Below are positions 23,860-33,443 of a DNA stretch of 64,000 bases, one piece after another. Each line of letters opens with the position of its first letter. Position 1 is the stretch's first letter. The notes under the pieces were generated by a model. The model worked only from the letters and a program-made list of their open reading frames with translations. It was not told the DNA's origin and searched no databases. The position numbers and the translations under genes are program-made. The DNA is from Haliea alexandrii (GTDB lineage: Bacteria; Pseudomonadota; Gammaproteobacteria; Pseudomonadales; Halieaceae), in assembly GCF_003719295.1 (NCBI RefSeq), contig NZ_RFLW01000002.1, forward strand, positions 300,763 to 364,762, written 5' to 3'.

Positions 23860-24177
23860 TCAGCGTTGCAGCAGTTGAGTCACTTGCAAGGCTGCCGTGG
23901 GGCGCACCACGCGTGCGACTTCCTGCCCTGCGCGCAGCAGTATCAGCGTCGGCCACAGTGTCACACCAAAGGAACGTCCAAGCGGGCGCCCCTTGCCGTC
24001 TTCAATTTTGAGGTGGGCGAGTGCGGTATGCGCTTGCAGCGCCTCTGCAATGGCGGGTTGCGCGGCCCGGCAATGGCCACACCAGTCGGTTCCAAACTCC
24101 AGCAGGAGTTCACCCGGGGTCAGGTCGATAGACGCCCGGCTGGGTGCGTCCGGGGAGTAGGGTCGGGTGTTTTGCAT
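23860..24177 (-). CDS. Thioredoxin-like protein
   Basis: 105 aa from ATG 24177; an alternative TTG at 24201 is less likely. Active site WCGHC in LEFGTDWCGHCRAAQP, within a thioredoxin fold (residues about 20-103), and the cis-Pro region TLWPTLILLRAGQ. The CGHC pair suggests a redox-active disulfide reductase/isomerase, cytoplasmic as no signal peptide is seen. It starts the thioredoxin-methyltransferase-VanZ operon; stop is 7 bases before the methyltransferase start. Confidence 0.85.
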   Translation of the reverse strand: MQNTRPYSPDAPSRASIDLTPGELLLEFGTDWCGHCRAAQPAIAEALQAHTALAHLKIEDGKGRPLGRSFGVTLWPTLILLRAGQEVARVVRPTAALQVTQLLQR

Positions 24178-24239
24178 GGTGTCTCGCTGTGAAGGCCTCA
24201 AGCCGCGCCACTATACCTCAACATCCGCCCGACGCGCAG

Positions 24240-24857
24240 TTATTGGCGCTTGCGCAGACCCTCCAGAAAGGTGTGCGTGCTGCTTTCAAGCAATGAAAAT
24301 ACATCGGCTTCAGGCAGGAAGCGCTCCACGTGACCATAGAGGGCAATACCCGCCAGGCCATGTGCCATGGACCAGAGCTTTATGCTCAACTGCAGCACGT
24401 TGTCTTCATCCACGGGGTTATGTGTGCACCAGTGCTCTACGGCGGTCATCAACACGTAGAACCCTGCGGCACTGCGCTCATCACTCTTCCTTTCCCGTAT
24501 TGCGCGGATACCCGCATCGCCCCACATCAGGCCGTAGAACGCACGGTGTTCACAAACAAAGCGGATATAGGCTTTGCCAATGGCGATAATTGCCTCGGCG
24601 CTGCCATGCGGTTCGGTTTGCACGACCGCTGCCACTTGCTCACCCAGCGTGAAGAAGGCGAAATCGATTACCGCGTCCAGCAAGGCGGTTTTATCGCTGA
24701 AGTGGCGGTAGGGGGCGGCGCTGCTGACACCGGCGCGGCGTGCCGCGTCTACCATGGCGAAGTCCGCGCCGCCGCGCTCCTCAATCAGCTCGGCAGCAGC
24801 GAGAATGAGGGCGTTACGCAAGTCGCCGTGGTGATAGGCCGGGGAACGCGTGCTCAT
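24240..24857 (-). CDS. TetR/AcrR family regulator of the adjacent RND efflux operon
   Basis: 205 aa. N-terminal HTH with GDLRNALILAAAELIEERG and GVSSAAPYRHFSDKTALLDA (about residues 10-58), typical of TetR_N; the C-terminal part (WHG-type, TetR_C_13) has IGKAYIRFVCEHRAFYGLMWGDA for ligand binding. Start ATG at 24857 overlaps the pump stop by four bases, so it is the last gene of the adaptor-pump-regulator operon. Two tandem operator-like repeats lie before the first gene (29120-29161), so autorepression is likely; direct binding is inference. Confidence 0.9.
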   Translation of the reverse strand: MSTRSPAYHHGDLRNALILAAAELIEERGGADFAMVDAARRAGVSSAAPYRHFSDKTALLDAVIDFAFFTLGEQVAAVVQTEPHGSAEAIIAIGKAYIRFVCEHRAFYGLMWGDAGIRAIRERKSDERSAAGFYVLMTAVEHWCTHNPVDEDNVLQLSIKLWSMAHGLAGIALYGHVERFLPEADVFSLLESSTHTFLEGLRKRQ

Positions 24858-27800
24858 GGTTGTGCATCCAGCGCAGTTGCGGGTAGCGGCTGTGGCATCG
24901 TATGCGTGCCACCGTGCTTGAACAGCACGAAGAGTTGGGGCACAAGGAAGAACGACACAACGGTGGATAACAGCACGCCACCCGCAATGGACATGGCGAA
25001 AGGCGGCCAGAACTGGCTACCTTCGAGTATCAACGGCAGGAAGCCACCGAAGGTGGTTACCGTGGTTGAAACAATGTGGCGGCTGGAGTCCATGACCACC
25101 CGGCGCACCGCATAGCGGCCACCGGTCATGGCGCCGCTGTCTTCCTGCAGGGCCGTCATGATGATGATGGCGGCGTTGATCGATACGCCAATCGAACCGA
25201 TCACGCCAATCAGCGCCTGAATACCAAAGGGATATTTGAAGATGGCCAGTGACAGCAGGCTGAGCCCGATGGAGCAGACGCAGACGATACCAGCGACGGC
25301 GGAAAGCCGCCACGAGTTGAATGTGAGGACAATGGTGGCAATCAGCAGCGCGAGAATCATGCCCATTGGCGCCATGATGTCGTGTACAACTTCGGTACGT
25401 TCGTCGCTGTCTCCACCGAATCCATACCGGTAGCCTTCCGGCATTGCGATGGGATTGGCGAGCAGATCGTCACGCAGTTGGCTGAGCGCCTCCTCCGGTA
25501 ACACGCCCCGTGTGAGGTAGGCCTGGACGGTGTTGGTACGTTCGCCGCGCGTGCGGCTGATCGGGCTGCGGGCTGGCTCCAGCGCGAATTCTCCGAGGCT
25601 GTGCAGCGCAACACCCGGCATACCGGTGCTCTCCTGCAGGCCCGCCAGCGGCAAGTGCAGATTGCCGATATCTCCCGGGCTGCTCCAGCGCTCCTCCTGC
25701 AAGCGAGCGACCACGGGTAGCCGTTCCGTGCCTTCCAGCACCTCGCCGCCGCTGATGCCCTGCAGCGCCGCCTGCAGTGCCGCTGCCACATCGCGCTGGC
25801 TTACACCCGACAGCTGCAGCCGCATGTCGTTGGCATGAAACACCCATTTTGGCGCGCCAGCGGCCAGGCTGGTATTGGTGTGCGTCACATCCGCCAGCTG
25901 TTCCATGCGCAGGCGAAAGGCTTCACCCAGTTCGCGCAGCACATCAAGATTGTCACCATAGATTTCCACTTCCAGCGGGGCCATCACCGGCGGCCCCTGG
26001 TCGATACCGCGCACGATGATGCGCGCCGCGGGGTAGTCCCGGTCCACGGCGCGCTGCAGGCGCCGGATCAGGGCGTCGGTAGCACGTGGGTCGGTGGTCA
26101 GCACCAGTGCTTCGGCCCAGCTGGGCATGGCCTCCCGGGTGCGGAACATGTTGTAGTAGAAGGGCGGTGTGCTCTCGCCAATGGTCCAGTCAACCCTGCG
26201 CACCAGGGGTTCTGCACGCAGGTCTTCATCCAGCCGCTTGACCAGCGCAGTGGTGTCGTCAATGGAACGGCCATCTGGCAGCTTCACCTGCAGGTACATC
26301 TGGTCGCGGTCGGTGCCGGGAAAGAATTGCGCCGTGAGCGTGGGGAAGGTGAGAAAACCCGTCACCGGCAACACCAGGGCCAGGGCCACGGAGCTGGCCG
26401 GGTTGCGCAGCGACCAGTCCAATGCGCGAACCAGGAGAGTGCCGGGGCGGCCGCTGGCAATACCCATTTCCCACCAGCGGCCGCTGCGCGTCAGTCCACG
26501 CGGCAATAACCAGGCGGCGAGCACAGGCGTGACAATCAATGCCAGCAGCAGCGAACCGGTCAGCATGACCACCACGGCGATGGCGATGGACCCCATGAAG
26601 TCCCCCGAAGGGCCGGGCAGAATCACCATGGGCATGAATGCCAGTACGGTGGTGACCGTTGAAGAGAGCAGGGGAACGCGCAACCGTGACACCGCGCCGG
26701 TGATGGAGGAAAGCGGGCTGTCGCCATGGTCGATCAGGCGCTTGCGGATTTCGTCAGTCATGACGATGGAGCCGTCCACCAGCAACCCGAGCGCTACCAC
26801 CAGGCCGGTAACCGACATCTGGTGGATCGCAATGCCGGCGTGATAGAGCACGGTGACGGAAAACAAGGTACACAGGGGCAGGATGCAGGCAACCACCACC
26901 GCAGCGCGCCAGCCCATAGTGAACAGCAACACCAGCAGTACCAGCAATACGCCGAGCGCGAGATTGGCAACAACGCTGCGCAAGCGCTCCTCGGTATACA
27001 CGCTTTGATCGTAGCTGATCTCGATACTGATGCCATCGGGCGCCAGTGTATTGTAGGTGGCCACAAAATTGGTGAAATCGGTGGCCCAGCGGTCGACCTG
27101 CAGGCCGTCTTTCATCGCCACGCCAATCAGGATACCTTCCGCGCCCTGCACCAGAACCCGCGCGGCAGGCGGGGTGGAGCGCGCGCGGTACACATCGGCA
27201 ATGTCGCCTACCCGTATCGCGCCTCCATCCGCCGTAGCGCGCAGTAAAACATCGCGTACGCGCGCCGTGGTGTCGAACTCGCCACCCACTTCAATCAGCA
27301 GGTCGTTGCCACTGCCGGTACTGCGCCCTGCTGCAGCGCGCGGGTCTGCGCCCTGCAGCGCCGCCGCAACATCAGCGGCACTCAGGCCGCGGCTGGCGAG
27401 GGCGACTTCGTCGATGGCCACGCGGATTTCCTCGCTCGGTTCACCGAACAGGTCCACGCGCTCCGTGCCGCTGAAATTGCGCGCAGCATCGGCAAAATCC
27501 AGCGCGATGCGGTGTACCAGTGACAGCGGCGCCGTGTTGCCGTCCCTGGCCCGCAAGGCGACCAGCATGGTGTAGGACTTCAGCCGGTCATCATCAAACA
27601 GCGGCGCGCTCGCCCCCGTCGGGAACTGGGCGGCGGCATCGCCGAGTGCGTCGCGAATCTCCGACCAGCTGCGTTCGATGTCTGCATCGGAAAGGCTCTC
27701 TACCAAGGATATGGTGAGGCTGGAGACGCCGGTACCAGAGACCGAATTCAGCTCGTCGATTTCCGCGATCTGCCGCAGTTCGTCTTCCAGGGGACGTGTG

Positions 27801-27985
27801 ATGATCGCCTCCACCCGCGCTGGGTCGGCGCCGGGATAGAAGGTTGTCACGTGCGCCACAAAGTTGGTAATGGTGGGATCTTCCTGCCGTGCAATGGAAC
27901 GCAGGCTGGCTATACCGACGGCCAGCACCACCATAACCAGCAGAATGAAGTAGCGGGTATTGCCGTAGAGCAGACGCGCAAGCAT
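24854..27985 (-). CDS. RND efflux permease (inner-membrane pump)
   Basis: 1043 aa, usual RND length. Membrane segments about 12-30, 335-475, 525-545, and 850-1025; two large periplasmic loops. The second TM block has VTGLVVALGLLVDGSIVMTDEI: one Asp in the VDG motif, not the double Asp of HAE1 AcrB-type pumps, so it belongs to the single-Asp subgroup. GSDSDERTEVV and NAAIIIMTAL segments also fit. Pumps hydrophobic substrates or drugs across the envelope with proton-motive force. Partner: adaptor gene just upstream (2-base gap). No outer-membrane factor gene is nearby; a TolC-like protein elsewhere is likely used. Confidence 0.92.
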   Translation of the reverse strand: MLARLLYGNTRYFILLVMVVLAVGIASLRSIARQEDPTITNFVAHVTTFYPGADPARVEAIITRPLEDELRQIAEIDELNSVSGTGVSSLTISLVESLSDADIERSWSEIRDALGDAAAQFPTGASAPLFDDDRLKSYTMLVALRARDGNTAPLSLVHRIALDFADAARNFSGTERVDLFGEPSEEIRVAIDEVALASRGLSAADVAAALQGADPRAAAGRSTGSGNDLLIEVGGEFDTTARVRDVLLRATADGGAIRVGDIADVYRARSTPPAARVLVQGAEGILIGVAMKDGLQVDRWATDFTNFVATYNTLAPDGISIEISYDQSVYTEERLRSVVANLALGVLLVLLVLLFTMGWRAAVVVACILPLCTLFSVTVLYHAGIAIHQMSVTGLVVALGLLVDGSIVMTDEIRKRLIDHGDSPLSSITGAVSRLRVPLLSSTVTTVLAFMPMVILPGPSGDFMGSIAIAVVVMLTGSLLLALIVTPVLAAWLLPRGLTRSGRWWEMGIASGRPGTLLVRALDWSLRNPASSVALALVLPVTGFLTFPTLTAQFFPGTDRDQMYLQVKLPDGRSIDDTTALVKRLDEDLRAEPLVRRVDWTIGESTPPFYYNMFRTREAMPSWAEALVLTTDPRATDALIRRLQRAVDRDYPAARIIVRGIDQGPPVMAPLEVEIYGDNLDVLRELGEAFRLRMEQLADVTHTNTSLAAGAPKWVFHANDMRLQLSGVSQRDVAAALQAALQGISGGEVLEGTERLPVVARLQEERWSSPGDIGNLHLPLAGLQESTGMPGVALHSLGEFALEPARSPISRTRGERTNTVQAYLTRGVLPEEALSQLRDDLLANPIAMPEGYRYGFGGDSDERTEVVHDIMAPMGMILALLIATIVLTFNSWRLSAVAGIVCVCSIGLSLLSLAIFKYPFGIQALIGVIGSIGVSINAAIIIMTALQEDSGAMTGGRYAVRRVVMDSSRHIVSTTVTTFGGFLPLILEGSQFWPPFAMSIAGGVLLSTVVSFFLVPQLFVLFKHGGTHTMPQPLPATALDAQP

Positions 27986-27987
27986 GT

Positions 27988-29106
27988 TCAGTACTCCACA
28001 GGTTGCACGGTTGTCCCTGCGGCAATGCGGTGTATGCCGTCGGCGACAACGCTGTGTCCTGCCTGCAGACTACCCCGCACAAACGCCTGATCAGCGTTCA
28101 CGGCGAGCACCTCGACAGCCTCGCGCAGGGCGACATGGCGACCATCGTGCTGTTCTTCGATACGCAACACTGTCCATGCGCCACGCTCGCCTTCAAGCAG
28201 AGCACTGACAGGCACCCAGCCACCTCGTGCCTGTACACTGCGATGGAGCGTCACGCTGACCACTTCACCATCGAGTACTTCAGTGACGGGTGCCAGCTGA
28301 AAGACCGCGATTGCGGTGTGGGTACGGGTATCCACATCCCGGCGCAGGGCCGTCAGGGTGGCTTCGATGGCGCCGGTACGCAGTTGCAGCGTGTAACGTG
28401 CCCCCGCCTCGAGATCACTGAGTCGCGCAGCGGGAATGCCGATGCGCGCTTCCAGCGCATCCACCGAGACCAGCTGCATGACCGGCTCACCCGCCTGCAA
28501 TACCGTCCCCGGATCCAGATGGCGCGTGGCGACAACCCCGTCATAGGGCGCTCTCAGCGCTGATTTTTCCAGGTCGATGTCCAGGGTTTCCAGCCTCGCC
28601 AGCACCGCGCCTTTGCGGTTGTCCAGCGCATCCGCCGTCAAACGGGCCTCATCGTAGTCCTGGGCTGAAACGGCGCCGGTTTTACGCAAACGCTCGCTGC
28701 GCTCGAGGCGCAGGCGCGCCAATTGCAGCTCGGCGTCCACACTCGCCAGGTCCGCACTGGCCATGTTTTTCTGTGCCTGCAGCTGGCGGGTGTCGAGTTG
28801 CCCGAGAATCTGTCCGGCGGTCACGGCGCTGCCTTCCTCCACCGTGAGCTCCAGTAGCAGGCCCGGCACTTCAAAAGCGAGCTGGGCGCGCGCCGTGGCC
28901 TGCACGACTCCGGAGAGCTGTATGGCTTCGGTGTAGCTGTTCTCCTCGACAAAAGGCAACACCGCAACGGGCAGGGGGGCGGGTGTTGGCTGCTCCTCCG
29001 AGCCGGCGCGCAGGGTGATGGTAACCGTCAGTAGCGCGGTAGCCAGCAGCGCGGCCATAAGGCTGAGCAGAAACGTGACGTAGCGACGTGGAAGCAAAAC
29101 CGGCAT
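27988..29106 (-). CDS. RND efflux periplasmic adaptor (membrane-fusion protein)
   Basis: 372 aa from ATG 29106 (MPVLLPRRYVTFLLSLM), a signal anchor, then a long alpha-hairpin (residues about 100-175) between beta/lipoyl halves: GLLLELTVEEGSAVTAGQILGQLDT and SALRAPYDGVVATRHLDPGT. This is the HlyD/AcrA fold. An ATG at 29139 would put the start inside the operator repeats; the operator makes the shorter start more plausible. Links the RND pump to an outer-membrane channel. First gene of the operon, controlled by the promoter that overlaps the operators. Confidence 0.88.
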   Translation of the reverse strand: MPVLLPRRYVTFLLSLMAALLATALLTVTITLRAGSEEQPTPAPLPVAVLPFVEENSYTEAIQLSGVVQATARAQLAFEVPGLLLELTVEEGSAVTAGQILGQLDTRQLQAQKNMASADLASVDAELQLARLRLERSERLRKTGAVSAQDYDEARLTADALDNRKGAVLARLETLDIDLEKSALRAPYDGVVATRHLDPGTVLQAGEPVMQLVSVDALEARIGIPAARLSDLEAGARYTLQLRTGAIEATLTALRRDVDTRTHTAIAVFQLAPVTEVLDGEVVSVTLHRSVQARGGWVPVSALLEGERGAWTVLRIEEQHDGRHVALREAVEVLAVNADQAFVRGSLQAGHSVVADGIHRIAAGTTVQPVEY

Positions 29107-29119
29107 GGGTTGCAGCTCG

Positions 29120-29161
29120 AATGTTAATGGCAGTAACATTTAATGTTAGAGCATTTAACAT
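29120..29161. promoter_or_regulatory. Two tandem palindromic operators before the RND operon
   Basis: The units AATGTTA-N7-TAACATT (29120-29140) and AATGTTA-N7-TAACAT (29142-29161) repeat with exactly 22-bp period, two turns of DNA. The spacer N7 differs (ATGGCAG versus GAGCATT), so only the half sites are conserved. This is typical of TetR-type operators. They lie immediately upstream of the adaptor start and within the likely promoter on the minus strand; binding would block transcription and so regulate pump expression. The regulator is likely the TetR gene ending the operon. Confidence 0.8.
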
Positions 29162-29237
29162 CGAATTGAAAGCGCTCTGTGTAATCCGCCCAGGCGACAG
29201 CGCTGGCAGTGCCCTGTCCTTGGGCGCACGCAAGTGG

Positions 29238-29266
29238 TTGCAGCCGGGGTGCGATTCAAGGAGAAT
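29238..29266 (+). promoter_or_regulatory. Probable promoter of SRP RNA gene
   Basis: TTGCAG (29238-29243), 17-base spacer, GAGAAT (29261-29266), then a GC-rich discriminator (GCCGCCCC). The predicted start, about 29273, is within a few bases of the folded RNA's 5' end. Match to consensus is moderate. Confidence 0.5.
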
Positions 29267-29277
29267 GCCGCCCCGGT

Positions 29278-29381
29278 GACCCGGGTGGTCCCCTCGCAAC
29301 GCCAGGTAGCGAACCCCGCCAGGCCCGGAAGGGAGCAACGGTAGTTACTGATGCGTGTGCCGGGGTGTGGCTGCCCGGGTT
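29278..29381 (+). ncRNA. ffs: 4.5S / signal recognition particle RNA
   Basis: About 104 nt with the conserved domain IV: CCAGGCCCGGAAGGGAGCA apical stem with GGAA tetraloop, then GATGCGTGTGCCGGGGTGTGG, as in E. coli 4.5S RNA. The 5' end GACCCGGG can pair with the 3' CCCGGGTT to close the hairpin. It binds Ffh and targets nascent membrane proteins to FtsY/SecYEG. It sits just ahead of dnaX, a gene order also known from Pseudomonas. Ends are approximate. Confidence 0.93.
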
Positions 29382-29458
29382 GCCTCTTTCCTGAATTGCC
29401 TGTGCCCCTTCCCCGGGGGTGGTGTATCCTTGGCGCTTTTCGGCAAGGCCAGTCTGAC

Positions 29459-31111
29459 ATGTCTTATCAGGTACTCGCCCGCAAGTGGCGGCCCCGTCGT
29501 TTCAGCGAAATGGTGGGCCAGGAACACGTATTGCAAGCGCTGGTAAACGCGCTGGACCACGACCGTCTGCATCACGCGTACCTCTTCACCGGCACGCGCG
29601 GCGTAGGCAAGACCACAATCGCGCGCATTCTCGCCAAAAGTCTGAACTGTGAAGCCGGTGTCAGTTCTGAACCCTGCGGCAGCTGCAGTTCCTGTGTGGA
29701 AATTGCCGAGGGGCGCAGTGTGGACCTGCTCGAGGTGGACGCCGCTTCGCGCACGAAGGTCGAGGATACGCGGGAACTGCTGGAGAACGTGCAGTACGCC
29801 CCCACGCGCTCGCGCTACAAGGTCTATCTGATCGACGAAGTCCACATGCTGTCAAACAGCAGCTTCAATGCGCTGCTGAAAACGCTCGAAGAGCCGCCGC
29901 CGCACGTCAAGTTCCTGCTCGCCACAACCGATCCCCAGAAGCTCCCGGCTACCGTGTTGTCGCGCTGCCTGCAATTCAACCTGAAAAACATGGTGCCAGA
30001 GCAGATCGCGGCGCACCTGGCGGCGGTGCTGGATACCGAGATGATCCGCTACGAAGAACCGGCCCTGTGGCTGCTGGGGCGCTCTGCTGATGGCAGCATG
30101 CGCGACGCCTTGAGCCTCACCGATCAAGCCATTGCATTCGGTGCCGGTGGCATCACCGAGGCGGGTGTGCGCAGCATGCTGGGCACGGTGGATATGACCT
30201 TCGTGTATGCCGTGCTGGAGGCCGTGGCGGCGGGCGACGCAGCGGCTGCACTCGCCGCGGTCGCGCACATGGCGGAACATGCACCGGATTTCGACTCCGC
30301 ACTGGCGGAACTGTTGGGTCTTCTGCACCGGGTTGCGGTTGCCCAGATGCTGCCCGATCACGCCGATACCAGCCGCGGTGATGCAGAGCGTGTTGTGAGT
30401 CTTGCCGCGGCGCTGACCGCGGAAGATGCGCAGCTTTTCTACCAGATGGCGCTCAATGGCAAGCGCGACCTGCCGCATGCCGCGGACCCGCGCAGCGGAT
30501 TCGAGATGACCGTACTGCGCATGCTGGCCTTCCGTCCGGCGCTGCTGCCCGACGACGGAAGCCTGCCCTCGTTGGACGGTGAACCCTCTGCCTCGGGGCC
30601 TGAGACGGGTGGCGCCAACGCCGGTGCCGCGCAGCCGGAAACGCCGCTACCCGCACCCGTCGTACCGCAGCCGCCAGCGCCTGTCGCCAGCATGCAACTG
30701 GATCGTTCCAGCTCGCCGGCACTGACTACCAGCGCCGAATGGCCCGATTTGCTGGCGCGGTTGGGTCTGGCTGGCATGGTGCTGAGTATTGCCTCGCATT
30801 GCGCGCTGGAACAGCAGCAAGGCAGTGAGTTCCGCTTCGTGCTGGACGACAATCAACTGGGGCTTTTCAACCCCGGACATGCCGAGCGTATCCGCCTGGC
30901 TTTACAGAACTACTTCGACACCCCGGTGTCAGTTTCCATAGAGCCCGGCCGCCCCACCGGGGAGACCCCCGCCATGCGTCTGGCCCGCGAACGGGAAGAG
31001 CGCCAGCGCGAGGCCGAGGCTGCTATTGAGAGTGACGTTCGCGTACAGCAACTCATTCAGCGTTTCGATGGTGAACTGGATCGGGGTTCCATAACGCCCC
31101 TGGATTCGTGA
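29459..31111 (+). CDS. dnaX: DNA polymerase III subunit tau (gamma/tau)
   Basis: 550 aa from ATG 29459. Walker A GTRGVGKT (45-52), zinc site Cys64, 73, 76, 79, Walker B/sensor LIDEVHMLS (about 123-131) and the SRC motif (about 170). The C-terminal domain (about 420-550) with [20 protein letters not shown] is the tau-specific alpha-binding part, so the product is tau. The Pro/Ala-rich linker is at 360-420. No A-AAA-AAG-type slippery site was found, so a programmed gamma form is not supported. First gene of the dnaX-ybaB-recR block. Confidence 0.97.
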   Translation: MSYQVLARKWRPRRFSEMVGQEHVLQALVNALDHDRLHHAYLFTGTRGVGKTTIARILAKSLNCEAGVSSEPCGSCSSCVEIAEGRSVDLLEVDAASRTKVEDTRELLENVQYAPTRSRYKVYLIDEVHMLSNSSFNALLKTLEEPPPHVKFLLATTDPQKLPATVLSRCLQFNLKNMVPEQIAAHLAAVLDTEMIRYEEPALWLLGRSADGSMRDALSLTDQAIAFGAGGITEAGVRSMLGTVDMTFVYAVLEAVAAGDAAAALAAVAHMAEHAPDFDSALAELLGLLHRVAVAQMLPDHADTSRGDAERVVSLAAALTAEDAQLFYQMALNGKRDLPHAADPRSGFEMTVLRMLAFRPALLPDDGSLPSLDGEPSASGPETGGANAGAAQPETPLPAPVVPQPPAPVASMQLDRSSSPALTTSAEWPDLLARLGLAGMVLSIASHCALEQQQGSEFRFVLDDNQLGLFNPGHAERIRLALQNYFDTPVSVSIEPGRPTGETPAMRLAREREERQREAEAAIESDVRVQQLIQRFDGELDRGSITPLDS

Positions 31112-31121
31112 GGAAAAACAG

Positions 31122-31442
31122 ATGAAAGGTATTAACGACCTGATGCAACAGGCGCAGAAAATGCAGGCCGACATGCAGAAGGCGCAGGAAGAACTGGCAC
31201 AAAAAGAGGTTACCGGTGAAGCGGGAGCTGGCCTGGTGCGCGTGACCATGACGGGTCGCCACGACGTCAAGCAGGTACGCATTGATGACAGCGTGCTCAG
31301 CGAGTCGCGAGAGGTGCTAGAAGACCTCTTGGCTGCGGCGGTGAACGACGCCGTGCGCCGGGTAGAGGCACAGAATCGCGAATCCATGGCGGGCCTGGCC
31401 TCGGGCATGAACCTTCCCCCGGGCTTCAAGCTGCCGTTTTGA
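31122..31442 (+). CDS. ybaB: YbaB/EbfC nucleoid-associated protein
   Basis: 106 aa. Begins [37 protein letters not shown], the standard YbaB helix, then [18 protein letters not shown] and the C-terminal [12 protein letters not shown]. Binds DNA as a dimer and often affects nucleoid organisation. Ten bases after dnaX and seven before recR, so probably in one transcript, as in most proteobacteria. Confidence 0.96.
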   Translation: MKGINDLMQQAQKMQADMQKAQEELAQKEVTGEAGAGLVRVTMTGRHDVKQVRIDDSVLSESREVLEDLLAAAVNDAVRRVEAQNRESMAGLASGMNLPPGFKLPF

Positions 31443-31449
31443 GGACACC

Positions 31450-32058
31450 ATGAAATTCAGCCCCGCCCTCGGGCAATTGATAGATGCGCTGCGGTGCTTG
31501 CCGGGCGTCGGTCCCAAGTCTGCCCAGCGCATGTCCATGCACCTGCTTGAGCGCGATCGGGCGGGAGCGCTGGCACTGGCCGAGGCCTTGCGCGTCGCCA
31601 TGGATCGCATCGACCACTGCACGCAGTGCCGGAATTTCAGCGAGCTCGACGTGTGCGAAATCTGCGTTGACCCGCGCCGCGACCGGCAGACTATTTGCGT
31701 GCTGGAAACGCCCGCGGATGTGCTCGCGGTTGAGCAGAGTGGCAGCTACCGGGGCCTGTACTTTGTGCTGATGGGGCATCTTTCCCCGATAGACGGCATT
31801 GGTCCGGCCGAAATCGGTCTGGACAAGTTTCAGGCGCGTGTGATCGACGAGGGAATCACCGAGGTCATCCTGGCGACCAACCCCACCGTGGAAGGGGAGG
31901 CGACGGCCTATTATTTATCGGACATGCTGCTGCCACGCGGTATTCGCGTGTCGCGAATTGCCCACGGTGTGCCGCTGGGTGGCGAACTGGAATATGTTGA
32001 TGGCAATACACTTGCGCACGCCTTTACCGGCCGCCGCCAACTCAGTGGAGGCGCCTGA
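31450..32058 (+). CDS. recR: Recombination mediator RecR
   Basis: 202 aa. HhH region [20 protein letters not shown] (16-35), C4 zinc finger Cys57-x2-Cys60-x8-Cys69-x2-Cys72 at the same numbering as E. coli, then Toprim domain from about 80 with [15 protein letters not shown] and the [10 protein letters not shown] loop. It works with RecF/RecO to load RecA on gapped DNA. Ends directly before rnd (ATG 32059). Confidence 0.97.
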   Translation: MKFSPALGQLIDALRCLPGVGPKSAQRMSMHLLERDRAGALALAEALRVAMDRIDHCTQCRNFSELDVCEICVDPRRDRQTICVLETPADVLAVEQSGSYRGLYFVLMGHLSPIDGIGPAEIGLDKFQARVIDEGITEVILATNPTVEGEATAYYLSDMLLPRGIRVSRIAHGVPLGGELEYVDGNTLAHAFTGRRQLSGGA

Positions 32059-33174
32059 ATGCAGTGGCATTTGATCAAGTCTGACAGCGCGCTAGAGACA
32101 ATGCTTGAGCGTTTTGCAGGCGCACCTGCCGTGGCGGTCGATACGGAATTCATGCGCCGCAACACCTTTTTCCCCGAGGTGGCCCTGGTGCAACTCTGTT
32201 TCGGCGATGAAGCCTGGCTGGTCGATCCACTGCAGTTGAGTAATCTGCAACCGCTGCGCCGGCTGATGCAGGACCCGAACACGGTGAAGGTATTGCACTC
32301 GCCCAGCGAAGACCTGGAGGTGTTCGATCGCTGGCTGGGCGTGCTCCCCGAACCGCTGTTTGACACCCAGCGCGCCGCGGCGCTGCTGAACATGGGTTTT
32401 GGTATTGGTTACCGCGCGCTGGTCCTCGCCTGCGAGGGGGTTGATATACCGAAGGATGAAACCCGTTCGGACTGGCTGCAACGCCCGTTGAGCGCGGCAC
32501 AGTGCGAGTATGCGGCGCAGGATGTGGCGCACCTGCTGCCCGTGTGGCAACGCCTCGCTGCCGACTGTGCGGCACAGGGCAAGCTGGACTGGCTGCTGGC
32601 GGACGGGGCGGATGTGCTGGCGGCTTACCGCGCACCGCCAGGCAGTGGCGTGGCGCGCATCAAATCGGCCTGGAAACTGGACCGCCGTGCCACCGCCAGG
32701 TTGATAGCGCTTTGTGCCTGGCGCGAAACGGCAGCGCGCGAGCGCAACAAACCCCGCGGTTGGGTGATTGATGATGCCGCCTGTTTCGGGATCGCCGAGG
32801 CCGACCCGCAGTCTATGACGGCTCTGGAAAAGCTTGGGCTGCTCAGTGGCGGCTCACTGCGTCGCGACGGCAATGCCTTGCTGGAATTACTGGCCACGCA
32901 GCGCGACTGTCCCGAGGACCAACTACCCGGGCGACTGCCGCAACCACTGGATCCGGCGGGGCGTAAACTGTTGCAGGCACTGAAGCACCGCGCGCGTGAG
33001 ATCGCCAGTGAACTCAATGCCGCCCCCGAGGCACTGCTCGCAGCGCGCGACTATGAACTCCTGCTGCGGCAGCAGCGCGGCGAGGTGCAGGAGAGCCCGA
33101 TAAATTGGTCGGGCTGGCGTGCCGAGAAAGTCATTGCTCCGTTGCGCAAGCTGCTTGAGGAGAAGGGACTGTGA
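32059..33174 (+). CDS. rnd: Ribonuclease D
   Basis: 371 aa, 3'-to-5' exonuclease processing tRNA ends. DEDDy-type exonuclease: VAVDTEFMRRNTFFPEVALVQL (Exo I, D/E pair about 28-30), LHSPSEDLEVFDRWLG (Exo II), and CEYAAQDVAHLLPVW (Exo III, Tyr-x3-Asp). A HRDC domain follows at about 210-290. Starts immediately after the recR stop; its stop overlaps the ycgL start by four bases. Part of the long dnaX operon-like run. Confidence 0.94.
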   Translation: MQWHLIKSDSALETMLERFAGAPAVAVDTEFMRRNTFFPEVALVQLCFGDEAWLVDPLQLSNLQPLRRLMQDPNTVKVLHSPSEDLEVFDRWLGVLPEPLFDTQRAAALLNMGFGIGYRALVLACEGVDIPKDETRSDWLQRPLSAAQCEYAAQDVAHLLPVWQRLAADCAAQGKLDWLLADGADVLAAYRAPPGSGVARIKSAWKLDRRATARLIALCAWRETAARERNKPRGWVIDDAACFGIAEADPQSMTALEKLGLLSGGSLRRDGNALLELLATQRDCPEDQLPGRLPQPLDPAGRKLLQALKHRAREIASELNAAPEALLAARDYELLLRQQRGEVQESPINWSGWRAEKVIAPLRKLLEEKGL

Positions 33175-33443
33175 CCCGTATTTGCCAGGTGTTTCGCAGT
33201 CCGTTGAAAGCGGAAATGTACCTCTACGTGGACAAGGCAGAGGGGTGTGCCCGTGTGCCCGAACCCCTGCTGGCGCGCTTCGGCGACCCACAACCGGTGC
33301 TTGTTCTGGCCCTGTCGGAAGGCCGGAAGCTGGCGCGGGTCGCAGCGGCGGAGGTGTTGGCCGCAATCGAGGCGCAGGGTTTTTTCCTGCAAATGCCGCC
33401 GGCGGATGCTGTCTTGAAGCAGCGGGAGAACGCCCGTGACTGA
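33171..33443 (+). CDS. ycgL: YcgL domain protein
   Basis: 90 aa from GTG 33171, overlapping the rnd stop. Starts CQVFRSPLKAEMYLYV, then VPEPLLARFGDPQPVLVLAL and a Lys/Ala-rich helix, typical of the YcgL family of small proteins (alpha/beta, unknown function), often found with rnd and minC/D genes in gammaproteobacteria. Overlaps the next gene by eight bases. Confidence 0.88.
   Translation: MTRICQVFRSPLKAEMYLYVDKAEGCARVPEPLLARFGDPQPVLVLALSEGRKLARVAAAEVLAAIEAQGFFLQMPPADAVLKQRENARD

Noticed and set aside
29459-31111. Programmed frameshift in dnaX making a gamma form
   Set aside because: No A-AAA-AAG or similar slippery heptamer was found in the coding region; the full-length product already contains the tau C-terminal domain.
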